A stretch of 64,000 nt of DNA from CAZQHK01 sp964593455 (GTDB taxonomy: Bacteria > Muiribacteriota > CAYSPT01), in contig CAZQHK010000004.1 of the NCBI GenBank assembly GCA_964593455.1, forward strand, positions 94,647-158,646, in the 5' to 3' direction. Under the pieces are notes generated by a model. The model saw only the letters and a program-made list of their open reading frames with translations, did not search any database and was not told where the DNA came from. Below are positions 34,600 to 45,591 of this stretch, in pieces. How positions within the stretch are numbered: position 1 is the stretch's first letter; each line of letters opens with the position of its first letter. The position numbers were made by a program, and so were the translations under genes.

Positions 34600-35649
34600 T
34601 CAGGCTTCCGCCGCTATTTCGTCCGACACCACCTCGTCCAGCATTACCGGGGTGCCTTTTTTCCGGATAGACCGGTCGGCGCCGACCAGCACCTTGAGCA
34701 CTTCGAGGCCACTGGCGCCATCGGTGACGGGTTGTTTACGTTCACGTACACAGGTCAAAAAGTGACTGCACTCTTCTTTTAATGGCTCCCGCGACGGAAG
34801 TTTAGGAATATTGATGTCACCGATACGGATAGTCAACGACTCTCCGTAGGTTTCATAGGTAGGCACTCTGTCCACTCCCTTATCGTAAATGCGAACCTCG
34901 GCTCCCGCGGTATCATCGAATACCATCATTTTCTTGTCGCCAACTACGGTGAGACGGCGAACTTTGTGGGGATCAAGCCAGCTCACGTGACAATGCGCCA
35001 AAGTCTCGTCCGGAAAATGAAGCGTCATAAAAGCCACATCCTCTATACCGCTCTGAAGGTAGGCCGCTCCACTGGCGCTCACTTTATCGGGAGTCCTCCC
35101 CAGCAGGTAGAGAATCATCGATATATCGTGGGGTGCGAAATTCCAGAGTGTGTTTTCGTGTGTCCGGACTTTTCCGAGGTTGACCCGGGTAGAATAAAGG
35201 TAGTATATCCGGCCCAGTTCGTTTTTATCGATCATGGATTTCATATACTGTATGGCCGGATGATAAACCATCAGGTGTCCCACCATGATTACCAGGTTAC
35301 GATCACCGGCCATTTTAACCAGGATTTCGCTTTCTTCCACCGAGCAGGTCAGCGGTTTCTCCACCATGACATCTTTGCCCGCTTCCAGGGCAGCCTTTGC
35401 TATCTCGAAATGAGTTACAGCCGGAGTGGCTATCACCACGGCCTTTACTCTTTTATCAGCTAGAACATTATTAAAGTCGGGTGTCGTGGACACGGAAGGA
35501 TACCGCCTGGATATTTTATCGAGGCTGTCCTGGGAGAGGTCCGCCACCCATAACACCTCTGATTCTTGGAGTTCGTGGAAATTCCGGATCAAGTTTGGTC
35601 CCCAATAACCGGCCCCGATCACGCCAATACCTATTTTGTCGTTATTCAC
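34600..35649 (-). CDS. Gfo/Idh/MocA family oxidoreductase
   Basis: 349 residues. N-terminal Rossmann fold (GVIGAGYWGPNLIRNFHELQ), AVVIATPAVTHFEIAKAALE, the catalytic DVMVEKPLTCSVEES and a second domain (VGHLMVYHPAIQYMKSMI). The overall pattern is close to WlbA/WbpB-type sugar dehydrogenases acting on UDP-N-acetylglucosaminuronate-like substrates, but substrate is not proven. Its start overlaps the end of ftsB by 4 nt, so it is the last gene of the gyrase transcript. Confidence 0.88.
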   Translation of the reverse strand: MNNDKIGIGVIGAGYWGPNLIRNFHELQESEVLWVADLSQDSLDKISRRYPSVSTTPDFNNVLADKRVKAVVIATPAVTHFEIAKAALEAGKDVMVEKPLTCSVEESEILVKMAGDRNLVIMVGHLMVYHPAIQYMKSMIDKNELGRIYYLYSTRVNLGKVRTHENTLWNFAPHDISMILYLLGRTPDKVSASGAAYLQSGIEDVAFMTLHFPDETLAHCHVSWLDPHKVRRLTVVGDKKMMVFDDTAGAEVRIYDKGVDRVPTYETYGESLTIRIGDINIPKLPSREPLKEECSHFLTCVRERKQPVTDGASGLEVLKVLVGADRSIRKKGTPVMLDEVVSDEIAAEA

Positions 35650-35942
35650 TTTTTGTTGGCTCCTTCCTCTTCGACCGGAACAACCAGGATCTCTCCCGGT
35701 TTGACCATTTTCAATCGTTCTCGAGCAAGCCGTTCCAAACCTTGATCACTTTTTAATTCGTCCCGGACTTTCCTCAGCTTGCTCAGTTCCTCTTCCTTCA
35801 TAGCGATATCCTGTATGACAGCTTCTTCTTTCTTCATAAGCGTATCGATGGAGAGTTTCTGCATCCGATAAGCAGAATAAGCAAACGCAAACAATACCAG
35901 GAAGAGAATGAGAATGAACTCACGGGAAAAGAGTCGTTTCAT
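35646..35942 (-). CDS. ftsB: Septum formation initiator, FtsB/DivIC type
   Basis: 98 residues from the ATG at 35942, preferred because GGGGGA stands 5 nt upstream and it avoids overlap with gyrA. One membrane segment (FILILFLVLFAFAYSAYRMQ) is followed by a coiled coil with MKKEEAVIQDIAMKEEELSK and a conserved end (GLERLARERLKMVKPGE). FtsB/DivIC bridges FtsL and FtsQ in the divisome. Its place after gyrA is unusual for E. coli but not surprising in a compact genome. Confidence 0.85.
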   Translation of the reverse strand: MKRLFSREFILILFLVLFAFAYSAYRMQKLSIDTLMKKEEAVIQDIAMKEEELSKLRKVRDELKSDQGLERLARERLKMVKPGEILVVPVEEEGANKK

Positions 35943-35958
35943 CAGTGTCCCCCAGGTT

Positions 35959-38421
35959 TTACTCTTCCTCTTCAATCTCGTCTTTTTGGAGATCTATCTT
36001 TTCGAAGGTGACCACCCGGTCCTCTTTATTGAGCCTGATCAACCTGACACCCATGGTCCGGCGGGAAATGATGCTTATGGCTTTGACACTAATCCTGATC
36101 ACCATGCCGTTCTGGGTAATCAGCAAGCACTGGTCATCATCGGTCACGCTGCTCACGCCCACCACCATGCCGTTTCTCGGAGTGGTACGGATATCCAGAA
36201 CACCTACCCCGCCCCGTTTCCTGATCGGGTAATCCTCCACCGCCGTTCGCTTTCCGTACCCTTTCTCGGTCACCGTCAGCAGACTGGTGCCCGGATGAGC
36301 AATGGCTACATCCACCAGCGTGTCATCGTCTTTAAGCCTGACACCTCTGACCCCGATAGATGCCCGGCCTACCGACCGCGCATCGGTTTCGCGGAATTTC
36401 AAGCATCGTCCGTGCCGGGTACTGATTATAAGCTCCTGGTTACCGTCGGTGAGCATGACAGTGCGCATCTGATCACCCTCACGAAGCCGGATGGCAATGA
36501 TCCCTTTCTGCTTATACCGGGCCACCATGGAATAATCGGAAAGCTTCGTTTTCTTGATCAGGCCGTTTTTAGTAGCCATCACCAGATTAAAATCTTCGGA
36601 GAACTCCCGGACCGGAATCATGGCGGTGATTCGCTCATTATTCTTGACGTCCACCAGATTGATAATTGGCCGTCCCTTGGCCAGTCGGCCGCCTTCGGGC
36701 AACTCATAGATCTTGAGAGAATACACCATTCCATGATCGGAGAAAAACAGCATATAATCGTGGTTCATAGCCACGAAGAGGTGCTTGACTATGTCCTCTT
36801 CTTTTTGTTTGCTGGCTACCACCCCTTTGCCGCCGCGGGCCTGAGCGCGATACGTGGAGAGCCGCATCCGTTTAACGTAACCCGAACGGCTGACGATAAC
36901 AGCCATTTCATCGTTGGGAATCAGGTCTTCAAGATTGAATTCAACAATCTCCCCAACTATTTCAGTGCGCCGTTTGTCACCAAACTTTTTCTTGATCTCT
37001 AAGAGTTCATTCTTAATGGTTTTATCTATTAGATCCTCGGATTCAAGCAGCGCTTTCAGTTCCTTGATAAGTTGTGTAAGTTCGGCCAGTTCATCCTCGA
37101 GTTTTTTCCGCTCAAGCCCGGTCAAGGTCTGCAACCGCATCTGGAGGATGGCCTGGGCCTGCACTTCGGAGAGACTCATCTCTTCCATCAGGGCTGTCCG
37201 CGCCTCGCCCGGATTATCCGATCCGCGTATGATCTCGATCACCCGGTCGATGTTGTCCAGGGCAATGAGCAGTCCTTCCAGGATGTGCGCCCGGGCTTCG
37301 GCTTTATTGAGATCAAAGATGGTCCGGCGGCGAATGACCTCACGCCGGTGTTTCAGGAAATACTGAAGCATCTTCTTGAGTGAGAGCACACACGGCCGCT
37401 GGTCTACCAGCGACAGCAGTATCATGCCGAACGTGGTCTCCATCTGGGTGTGCTTGTAGAGCCGGTTTAGAACGACCTCTGGAATAGCGGTCATTTTCAG
37501 GTCTATTACTACCCGGATACCATCCCGATCAGACTCGTCCCGGAGATCGGCGATCTCGGTGAGTTTCTTGTGATTGACCAGGTTGGCTATTTTTTCCACC
37601 AACAGGGACTTGTTTACCATGAAAGGAATCTCGGTAATGATGATCCTGGTCCGCTTGTCCCGCTCGATGGTAGTTCGGGCCCGGACCCTGATTTTACCCC
37701 GCCCGGTCGCATATGCATCACGAATGCCCGCACTGCCGTATATCTGACCGGCGGTAGGAAAATCAGGACCGGGGATGTGCTGCATGAGATCCTCCAGTCC
37801 GGCCTCCGGGTGGTCGATGAGATGAACTAAACCGTTCACTATTTCGCTCATGTTGTGGGGTGGTATGTTGGTAGCCATTCCTACGGCAATACCACTTGAT
37901 CCGTTAACCAACAAGTTCGGTAATTTGGCGGGGAGAACCGTGGGTTCTTCCATGCTGCCGTCAAAATTTGGCCGCATATCCACGGTTTCCTTCTCGATGT
38001 CCGATAGCATCTCCATGCTCAACTTATCCAACTTGACCTCGGTGTACCGCATGGCCGCGGCGTTGTCACCGTCTACCGAGCCGAAGTTGCCGTGGCCGTC
38101 GGTAAGCGTGTAGCGCATGGAAAAGTTCTGTGCCATCCGGACTAGAGAATCATACACCGACTGGTCACCGTGGGGATGGTATTTACCAAGCACTTCACCA
38201 ACCACACGAGCGCTTTTACGGTAAGGGCGATTAGGCGTCATGCCCAGTTCCCGCATGGCGTACAGGATACGCCGGTGCACGGGTTTCAAGCCGTCCCGCA
38301 CATCGGGGAGAGCCCGCATGACGATAACACTCATTGCATAATCAATAAAGGATGACTGCACCTCATCTTCGATATCAACAGGTATGACCTGTGCGGCAAA
38401 TTTCTGTTCGTTGTCCTCCAT
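35959..38421 (-). CDS. gyrA: DNA gyrase subunit A
   Basis: 820 residues. [20 protein letters not shown] and [20 protein letters not shown] precede the catalytic Tyr126 ([10 protein letters not shown]). A coiled coil with [20 protein letters not shown] follows, and the C-terminal wheel contains a GyrA box (QARGGKG), which supports a gyrase rather than topoisomerase IV. The residue equivalent to E. coli Ser83 is Gln (Q87 here). It is 25 nt downstream of gyrB. Confidence 0.97.
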   Translation of the reverse strand: MEDNEQKFAAQVIPVDIEDEVQSSFIDYAMSVIVMRALPDVRDGLKPVHRRILYAMRELGMTPNRPYRKSARVVGEVLGKYHPHGDQSVYDSLVRMAQNFSMRYTLTDGHGNFGSVDGDNAAAMRYTEVKLDKLSMEMLSDIEKETVDMRPNFDGSMEEPTVLPAKLPNLLVNGSSGIAVGMATNIPPHNMSEIVNGLVHLIDHPEAGLEDLMQHIPGPDFPTAGQIYGSAGIRDAYATGRGKIRVRARTTIERDKRTRIIITEIPFMVNKSLLVEKIANLVNHKKLTEIADLRDESDRDGIRVVIDLKMTAIPEVVLNRLYKHTQMETTFGMILLSLVDQRPCVLSLKKMLQYFLKHRREVIRRRTIFDLNKAEARAHILEGLLIALDNIDRVIEIIRGSDNPGEARTALMEEMSLSEVQAQAILQMRLQTLTGLERKKLEDELAELTQLIKELKALLESEDLIDKTIKNELLEIKKKFGDKRRTEIVGEIVEFNLEDLIPNDEMAVIVSRSGYVKRMRLSTYRAQARGGKGVVASKQKEEDIVKHLFVAMNHDYMLFFSDHGMVYSLKIYELPEGGRLAKGRPIINLVDVKNNERITAMIPVREFSEDFNLVMATKNGLIKKTKLSDYSMVARYKQKGIIAIRLREGDQMRTVMLTDGNQELIISTRHGRCLKFRETDARSVGRASIGVRGVRLKDDDTLVDVAIAHPGTSLLTVTEKGYGKRTAVEDYPIRKRGGVGVLDIRTTPRNGMVVGVSSVTDDDQCLLITQNGMVIRISVKAISIISRRTMGVRLIRLNKEDRVVTFEKIDLQKDEIEEEE

Positions 38422-38446
38422 CTGCTCCGCTGTTTCCTTTCAGTTA

Positions 38447-40635
<2,189 letters not shown>

Positions 40636-40636
40636 A

Positions 40637-41233
40637 TTACTCTACACCTCCATTGATACACAGCCTGCCATGCATACTACAGGGAAGGCAGGTCGTCCCT
40701 TTGCCGGTGTGCCAGATCCCGCAAACGGGGCATTTACTACCGCCGGCCTGCTGTACTACCTTAAGCCGTTTTCGTTCCTGCAGAAGAATTTTCAACACCC
40801 GGCGAGCCATAGGGTCGTGGTCTGCCTTATCTTCTAGTGTAGCCATAAAATCATCATCCCAGGATGAGACGAAGAAAAGTTCATTCGCGTGCTTTTTCAT
40901 TTCCGGTATGCTCGGCGGCAGAGGAGATGGTTGTTTTTTTACCGAACCTACTTTAAAGGCCAGTTCGAGCACTTTTTCTCCTCCGGCTTTAACCGCTGCC
41001 TTATTAATATTTTCCGTAATTGTGTCCCGGTTGACCGTCAGTTCATGAGCCCAGGGTCCCGAGGGAACGATAACCACCATTCTACCCCGGTAAAACGATA
41101 CTACCCGGGTACGGCCGGCTATTTCCTGTCCCACCACCTCGTTCCAGAGCGAACTGGTGATCCACTTTTTCAGTCCACTCTTTAACCGGGGTCTTTTCAA
41201 TAACGTCTCGATAGCTTCGGCAACGTCTTTCAT
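40637..41233 (-). CDS. dciA: DciA-like DUF721 protein with C-terminal zinc motif
   Basis: 198 residues from the ATG at 41233, which overlaps the recF stop as ATGA. The DUF721 core is SSLWNEVVGQEIAGRTRVVS and RMVVIVPSGPWAHELTVNRD. Beyond it is an extra segment ending in CPVCGIWHTGKGTTCLPC, a possible zinc knuckle not typical of DciA. DciA is the replicative helicase loader or operator in most bacteria lacking DnaC/DnaI. The position between recF and gyrB is common. Confidence 0.85.
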   Translation of the reverse strand: MKDVAEAIETLLKRPRLKSGLKKWITSSLWNEVVGQEIAGRTRVVSFYRGRMVVIVPSGPWAHELTVNRDTITENINKAAVKAGGEKVLELAFKVGSVKKQPSPLPPSIPEMKKHANELFFVSSWDDDFMATLEDKADHDPMARRVLKILLQERKRLKVVQQAGGSKCPVCGIWHTGKGTTCLPCSMHGRLCINGGVE

Positions 41234-42345
41234 CGTTCGCAAAGGACCTCGCCTTCCGATACCATAAACCGATATGCGTTATCTCCCAGGTTGCCGGGGA
41301 TCTTTTCCGCGTTGGTGGTAGTCAAAATAATCTGTGGTCCCTGATTCATGAGGTTTATTATACCTTCCGATCGGTCCAGATCGAGTTCCGAAAACACATC
41401 GTCCATAAGTAACACCGGATAAAATCCGGCTGACCGCCAGACGAGCTCGACCTCGGCCATCTTAAGGCTGACAGCCACCGACCGTTTCTGTCCCTGAGAC
41501 CCGAACCGGCGAACATCAAATCCATCGAGCGTTATCTTTAAGTCATCCCGGTGCGGTCCAATGAGATTTCTGCACTGGCTCAGTTCTGCTAAAACCGATT
41601 CCTGCAACTTATGTCTCATCATGTCTATAAGATCAGACCTGTCAAACAACCGATCCAGGTTCAGATTACTTTCATATGAGAGCGCCAGAGTTTCCGAACC
41701 ACCGGTGATTTTCCGGTGTATCTCGCCCGTTACCATCTCCAGTTCGGGCAGAATGGAAAGCCGTCCTCTGAGGATGGTCGTTCCCATATTAATAAGCTGT
41801 TCCGTCAGCGGTTCTAATAAAAGCTTTACATCCTTCATACCGTAGTATTCTTTGAGTACAGCCGAGCGCTGCGCACACACTCTTCCGTAATCAATCAAGG
41901 TATCCAGATACAGCGGGTTACGTCTGGCCACCTGTACATCAAGATAATTTCTTCTTTCTCGCGGCCCCCCCTGTACCAAAGACAGGTTCTCGGGGGCGAA
42001 CACCACAACCTGAATATACTGAAGAAGCTCAGACAAACGTCTCAGGTTTTTGTCATCGATAACAGCCGTTTTTCGGCGGCGGCGGCCGAGTTTTACTTGC
42101 AGCGTCCTTTTGATGGAATCATGTACTACCAGCCCTTTGATGCTGGCCGCGGAACAGCCAACTGATATCATTTCAGAATCTTTTGAACGGCGAAAGGATT
42201 TGCCGGTTCCCAAAAGGTAAATTGCTTCCAGGATATTTGATTTTCCCTGAGCATTAGGACCAACCAGGACATTAACGTGCCCGAACTCAAGGAGGAGATC
42301 GTTCCAGCTTCGAAAATCCTTGAGGCAGATACTCCGGATTTCCAT
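41230..42345 (-). CDS. recF: DNA replication and repair protein RecF
   Basis: 371 residues. Walker A (NVLVGPNAQGKSNILEAIYL), GTGKSFR, a signature region (FGSQGQKRSVAVSLKMAEVE) and Walker B (PVLLMDDVFSELDLDRSEGI) are in the normal order. RecF binds gapped DNA with RecR and RecO. It starts 10 nt after dnaA: dnaN, which usually lies between them, is absent here. Confidence 0.95.
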   Translation of the reverse strand: MEIRSICLKDFRSWNDLLLEFGHVNVLVGPNAQGKSNILEAIYLLGTGKSFRRSKDSEMISVGCSAASIKGLVVHDSIKRTLQVKLGRRRRKTAVIDDKNLRRLSELLQYIQVVVFAPENLSLVQGGPRERRNYLDVQVARRNPLYLDTLIDYGRVCAQRSAVLKEYYGMKDVKLLLEPLTEQLINMGTTILRGRLSILPELEMVTGEIHRKITGGSETLALSYESNLNLDRLFDRSDLIDMMRHKLQESVLAELSQCRNLIGPHRDDLKITLDGFDVRRFGSQGQKRSVAVSLKMAEVELVWRSAGFYPVLLMDDVFSELDLDRSEGIINLMNQGPQIILTTTNAEKIPGNLGDNAYRFMVSEGEVLCER

Positions 42346-42355
42346 TCCCGGCGCC

Positions 42356-43669
42356 TCAAGTTTTCATAATTTCAATCAGTTCCTGTATGTCCCCCTTGAC
42401 TCCGAAGCCCCCGGAAACCATATTGGCAATCTTTTCCTGGGCATGGTGAACTGTCGAATGATCTTTCCCACCGTAGGCCGCGCCGATAGCTTCCAGGGAA
42501 CTTTCCGTCAGTTCCCGGGATAAATACATAGCCACCTGCCGGGGAAATACGATAGTATTGGTTCTTTTTTTCGATTTGAGATCCTCAACGCTAATATCGA
42601 AATAATCAGCTACGGTCTTCTGGACCTTGGCTATCGTTATCCTGCCTTTATTGAAGGAACCAATCTTACGGAGGACATCATCAGCTTTTTGGATTGTGAT
42701 TAAGCCCCATTTTTCTAGAGAAGCCTGGACAACCACCTGGGTCAAAGCCGATTCCAGATCACGGATGTTGTCTATTATTTTCTCGGCGATATGGGCTATC
42801 ACCTCATTCGGGATACGCGTGTCGAACTCATCCGCCACCTTGTTAAGAATAGCCATTCGCAATTCAACATCGGGTTTTTGGATATCTCCTACCAACCCGC
42901 TGGCGAATCTGGATACCAACCGCTCTTCCAGATTCTCGAGTTCTTTCGGAGGCCGGTCACTGGAAAGGACGATTTGTTTTCCTTCCATAAACAATTCGTT
43001 AAACGTATGGAAGAACTCTTCCTGCGTCCCTTCTTTTCCGGAAAAAAACTGCACATCATCCACCAACAGCAGATCAAGTTTCCGGTATTTTTTCCGGAAA
43101 CTTTCGGTGCTCTTTCCACGCAGCGAAGTGATCAGTTCGTTCGTAAAGCGTTCCGATGATATATAGGCGATTTTCGCATCTTTCCTATTTTCCAGGCAGT
43201 AATGACCCACCGCCTGCATAAGATGAGTTTTTCCGAGTCCAACCCCGCCATAAAGAAATAGCGGGTTGTAGCGCTTTCCCGGAAACTTGGCCACGGATTC
43301 CGTGGCCGCATATGCAAACTCGTTACTTTTACCGATAACGAAACTATCAAATGTGTATTTCGAATTAAGATACCCTGTCAAACGTGGAGACCCGCTCCAT
43401 TCTCTCCCTTTGTTTGCCGGTTTCTTTGGTTTTACAAGAGAGAATTCAACTCTCCTGAACCTTCCCGTAACCCGTTCCAAAAGAACTTCGATAAGTTCTC
43501 GGTATTTTTCCTCAAGCCGGGATTTCATAAGCTTGCTGGTCACGCCTATTATAATTACTTCTTCGTTGGCTTCCAGCAAATCTACTTGCTTGATCATCCC
43601 CCTGAACTTCTCATCGTCGACCTCATCTCCGGCTACCCGAAGAAATGCGGTCCAAACGTCTGTTTTCAA
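42356..43669 (-). CDS. dnaA: Chromosomal replication initiator DnaA
   Basis: 437 residues with a TTG start. A short domain I/II, then the AAA+ domain (YTFDSFVIGKSNEFAYAATE, LFLYGGVGLGKTHLMQAVGH with Walker A, LLLVDDVQF Walker B) and the DNA-binding domain with the DnaA signature AYGGKDHSTVHHAQEKI. DnaA unwinds the origin by binding 9-mer boxes; four lie 70-113 nt upstream of the start codon, where they could also autoregulate the gene. It heads a minus-strand transcript of recF, dciA, remB, gyrB, gyrA and ftsB. Confidence 0.97.
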   Translation of the reverse strand: MKTDVWTAFLRVAGDEVDDEKFRGMIKQVDLLEANEEVIIIGVTSKLMKSRLEEKYRELIEVLLERVTGRFRRVEFSLVKPKKPANKGREWSGSPRLTGYLNSKYTFDSFVIGKSNEFAYAATESVAKFPGKRYNPLFLYGGVGLGKTHLMQAVGHYCLENRKDAKIAYISSERFTNELITSLRGKSTESFRKKYRKLDLLLVDDVQFFSGKEGTQEEFFHTFNELFMEGKQIVLSSDRPPKELENLEERLVSRFASGLVGDIQKPDVELRMAILNKVADEFDTRIPNEVIAHIAEKIIDNIRDLESALTQVVVQASLEKWGLITIQKADDVLRKIGSFNKGRITIAKVQKTVADYFDISVEDLKSKKRTNTIVFPRQVAMYLSRELTESSLEAIGAAYGGKDHSTVHHAQEKIANMVSGGFGVKGDIQELIEIMKT

Positions 43670-43739
43670 CTTTTCACCGCCTCTATCAGTTTCTCAAACA
43701 ACAATATCAGATACGGAACTACCCTTACAAGAAAAAACA

Positions 43740-43965
43740 TTTGGATAAAACCGTGGATAACTTGTGGATAACCTGTAGATAGTTTGTGGGGGGAAAAACC
43801 GACTGTTGGCACTTTGGAAAACTTTTGCCAAACCAGCTTACTTTTCCAAAACTTTTCAACACCTGTATCTCTTTATTTATCGCTGCTTTTTGTCAGTTTT
43901 CAACCGAATACCGGTCCCTACTACGTACTACTACTGTACAAAAACAAATAATGTAGTAGTAGTAG
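43740..43965. other. Candidate origin sequence upstream of dnaA: DnaA boxes and TAG triplets
   Basis: Four boxes near TGTGGATAA start at 43740, 43752, 43763 (perfect) and 43774, spaced 11-12 bp, about one helical turn each. Further on are AT-rich stretches, and at 43954-43965 four consecutive TAG triplets, which resemble DnaA-trio single-strand binding motifs. CTACTAC...ACTACTAC at 43918-43933 is an inverted match of the same sequence. The trios are 170 nt from the boxes, farther than usual. The region fills the interval between dnaA and the HEAT-type gene. Confidence 0.6.
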
Positions 43966-44015
43966 AGCAGGCTTTTCACTTTAGATCCATCAGTAAATTA
44001 ACCACTCTTGAGGGT

Positions 44016-45590
44016 TTATCTCGCTGAAATTGCCTTTTCCCGGGAGAGGAGATTTCGTATTGTCTCGTTGCTCTTTCTTAATCGGTCTGAAAATATCTCG
44101 ATAAGTTTCATGGCAAACTCGGGTTTTTGTCTGACCATTAACCCAAAATTTTCTTTTCCCACAGCAATGAGCATTGTTTTCTCGGAAGCAACGGCGCCGG
44201 CCGAACGAGGTGACGAATCGATCAGGGCCATTTCTCCGAACAGATCACCGGGAATAAGTTCAGCCAATATCATGTCCCGGCCATTTGGTAGTTTCTTCAC
44301 AATCCGAACGTGTCCGGACTTGATTATATAACATGCGCCGCCGTGGTCTCCCTCTTTGAATATGCTCTGTCCCGGCTTGAAGGTGTCAGCGAATTTTTCC
44401 AGTGACTCTTCCTTGGCACTTTCTTCTATGGCTCGAATTACAGCTTTCTTTACCTCCTGGTCATCGAAAGGTTTAAGCAGATATCCGGACACCTCTAACT
44501 CGCTGAGTTTGGCTTTTTCCGCCTTGTTGATGTGGCTGAAAAAGACGAGTACCGGAAATTTTTTGTGTTTTTTCCGTATTGCTTCCAGCGTTTCCGCTGC
44601 CGAGAGTCCCGGGATACTTTTATCTATGATGAGGAGGGCTGGTAATCCTTTACTTATCTCAGTGAGCACCAGTGGTCCAGTGGTTACTTCAGTGATTTCG
44701 TACTTATCTTTTAGTATTTTCTCAATTTGCAGGCGGGAAAGATACACATCAGAGGCAAGTATTATTTTTTTTCCTGTTGACAGTGATCTTGCCTCATTCC
44801 GGTACATCTTCATAAGATTCCCGGCCAGTGTGGCATCACCCATTTTTTCCGCAACCAAGATAGAGTTTTTAAGCAATACTTTATCGTCAGGGGTAGCGTG
44901 TTTGGAGATCAGGGCATGCACCTTTTCTTTGCCGAACAGGCCGAGAGTACTGATAATCAGTTCCGCTACGTTTGCATTGGCATTTGAGATACCGTACAGG
45001 AGCGGGAGAATAGTAAGCTCATCCTTGAAACTGCCGATTAGATCGAGACAGGCCATAGCTACCCGCTCGCTATACGCTTTGACGGCATAAAGCAGACTGT
45101 TGACACATGCCTTTTCACCGAGCTTGGCAAACCCTTGAACAGCGGTAAGTTTTACATTTTCGCTTTGATGTGTCATCATGCGCCGTAAAAAATCGAGCGT
45201 GAGGGTTGGCTCGCCTACTCTGGCCAGGAGCTTCCCTATGGCAATCAGGTTAAATATTTTATCCTGGTCGTTGAAATACTTCAAACCCATTTCCACATAT
45301 TTCGGGGTAAACCCTGCTCCATGGAAAACGGTCTTGATTTCTTTGACCATCTCCTGGTCAGCCTTATCCAGCCGCTCCTGCCACAGATCAAGCAGTAAGA
45401 CATCTTTCATATTGCAAAAGATGTTTAAAATCTGCTTCTTAATAGCAACCTTGGGAGCGAAGAGGGCATCCAGGAGAACGGTGTAACCTTCCTGATTTTC
45501 CACGTTACTTATCGCGTTAAGAGCCTTAATCTGCTCGACGTCAGTGCCGGTAAGCAGCAAAGCCTTTACTGCATTGGGTATTTTCGACAA
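44016..45590 (-). CDS. HEAT-repeat / receiver / cyclic-nucleotide-binding protein (copy 1)
   Basis: 524 residues, cytoplasmic. About 1-270 are HEAT-like helical repeats (VKLTAVQGFAKLGEKACVNS). About 275-395 form a response-regulator receiver-like domain, with the phosphoacceptor Asp (LLIIDKSIPGLS) and the Lys (YLLKPF) present but only one of the usual acidic pair (ILASDVYLSR). About 400-505 form a cNMP-binding domain with the phosphate cassette LFGEMALIDSSPRSAGAVA. There is no output domain. The protein ends 1 nt from the next copy. I know no named family with this order. Confidence 0.75.
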   Translation of the reverse strand: MSKIPNAVKALLLTGTDVEQIKALNAISNVENQEGYTVLLDALFAPKVAIKKQILNIFCNMKDVLLLDLWQERLDKADQEMVKEIKTVFHGAGFTPKYVEMGLKYFNDQDKIFNLIAIGKLLARVGEPTLTLDFLRRMMTHQSENVKLTAVQGFAKLGEKACVNSLLYAVKAYSERVAMACLDLIGSFKDELTILPLLYGISNANANVAELIISTLGLFGKEKVHALISKHATPDDKVLLKNSILVAEKMGDATLAGNLMKMYRNEARSLSTGKKIILASDVYLSRLQIEKILKDKYEITEVTTGPLVLTEISKGLPALLIIDKSIPGLSAAETLEAIRKKHKKFPVLVFFSHINKAEKAKLSELEVSGYLLKPFDDQEVKKAVIRAIEESAKEESLEKFADTFKPGQSIFKEGDHGGACYIIKSGHVRIVKKLPNGRDMILAELIPGDLFGEMALIDSSPRSAGAVASEKTMLIAVGKENFGLMVRQKPEFAMKLIEIFSDRLRKSNETIRNLLSREKAISAR

Positions 45591-45591
45591 C

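Noticed and set aside
35908..37002. Long open frame on the plus strand across gyrA
   Set aside because: It overlaps the conserved 3' half of gyrA on the other strand and its translation has no recognisable domain.
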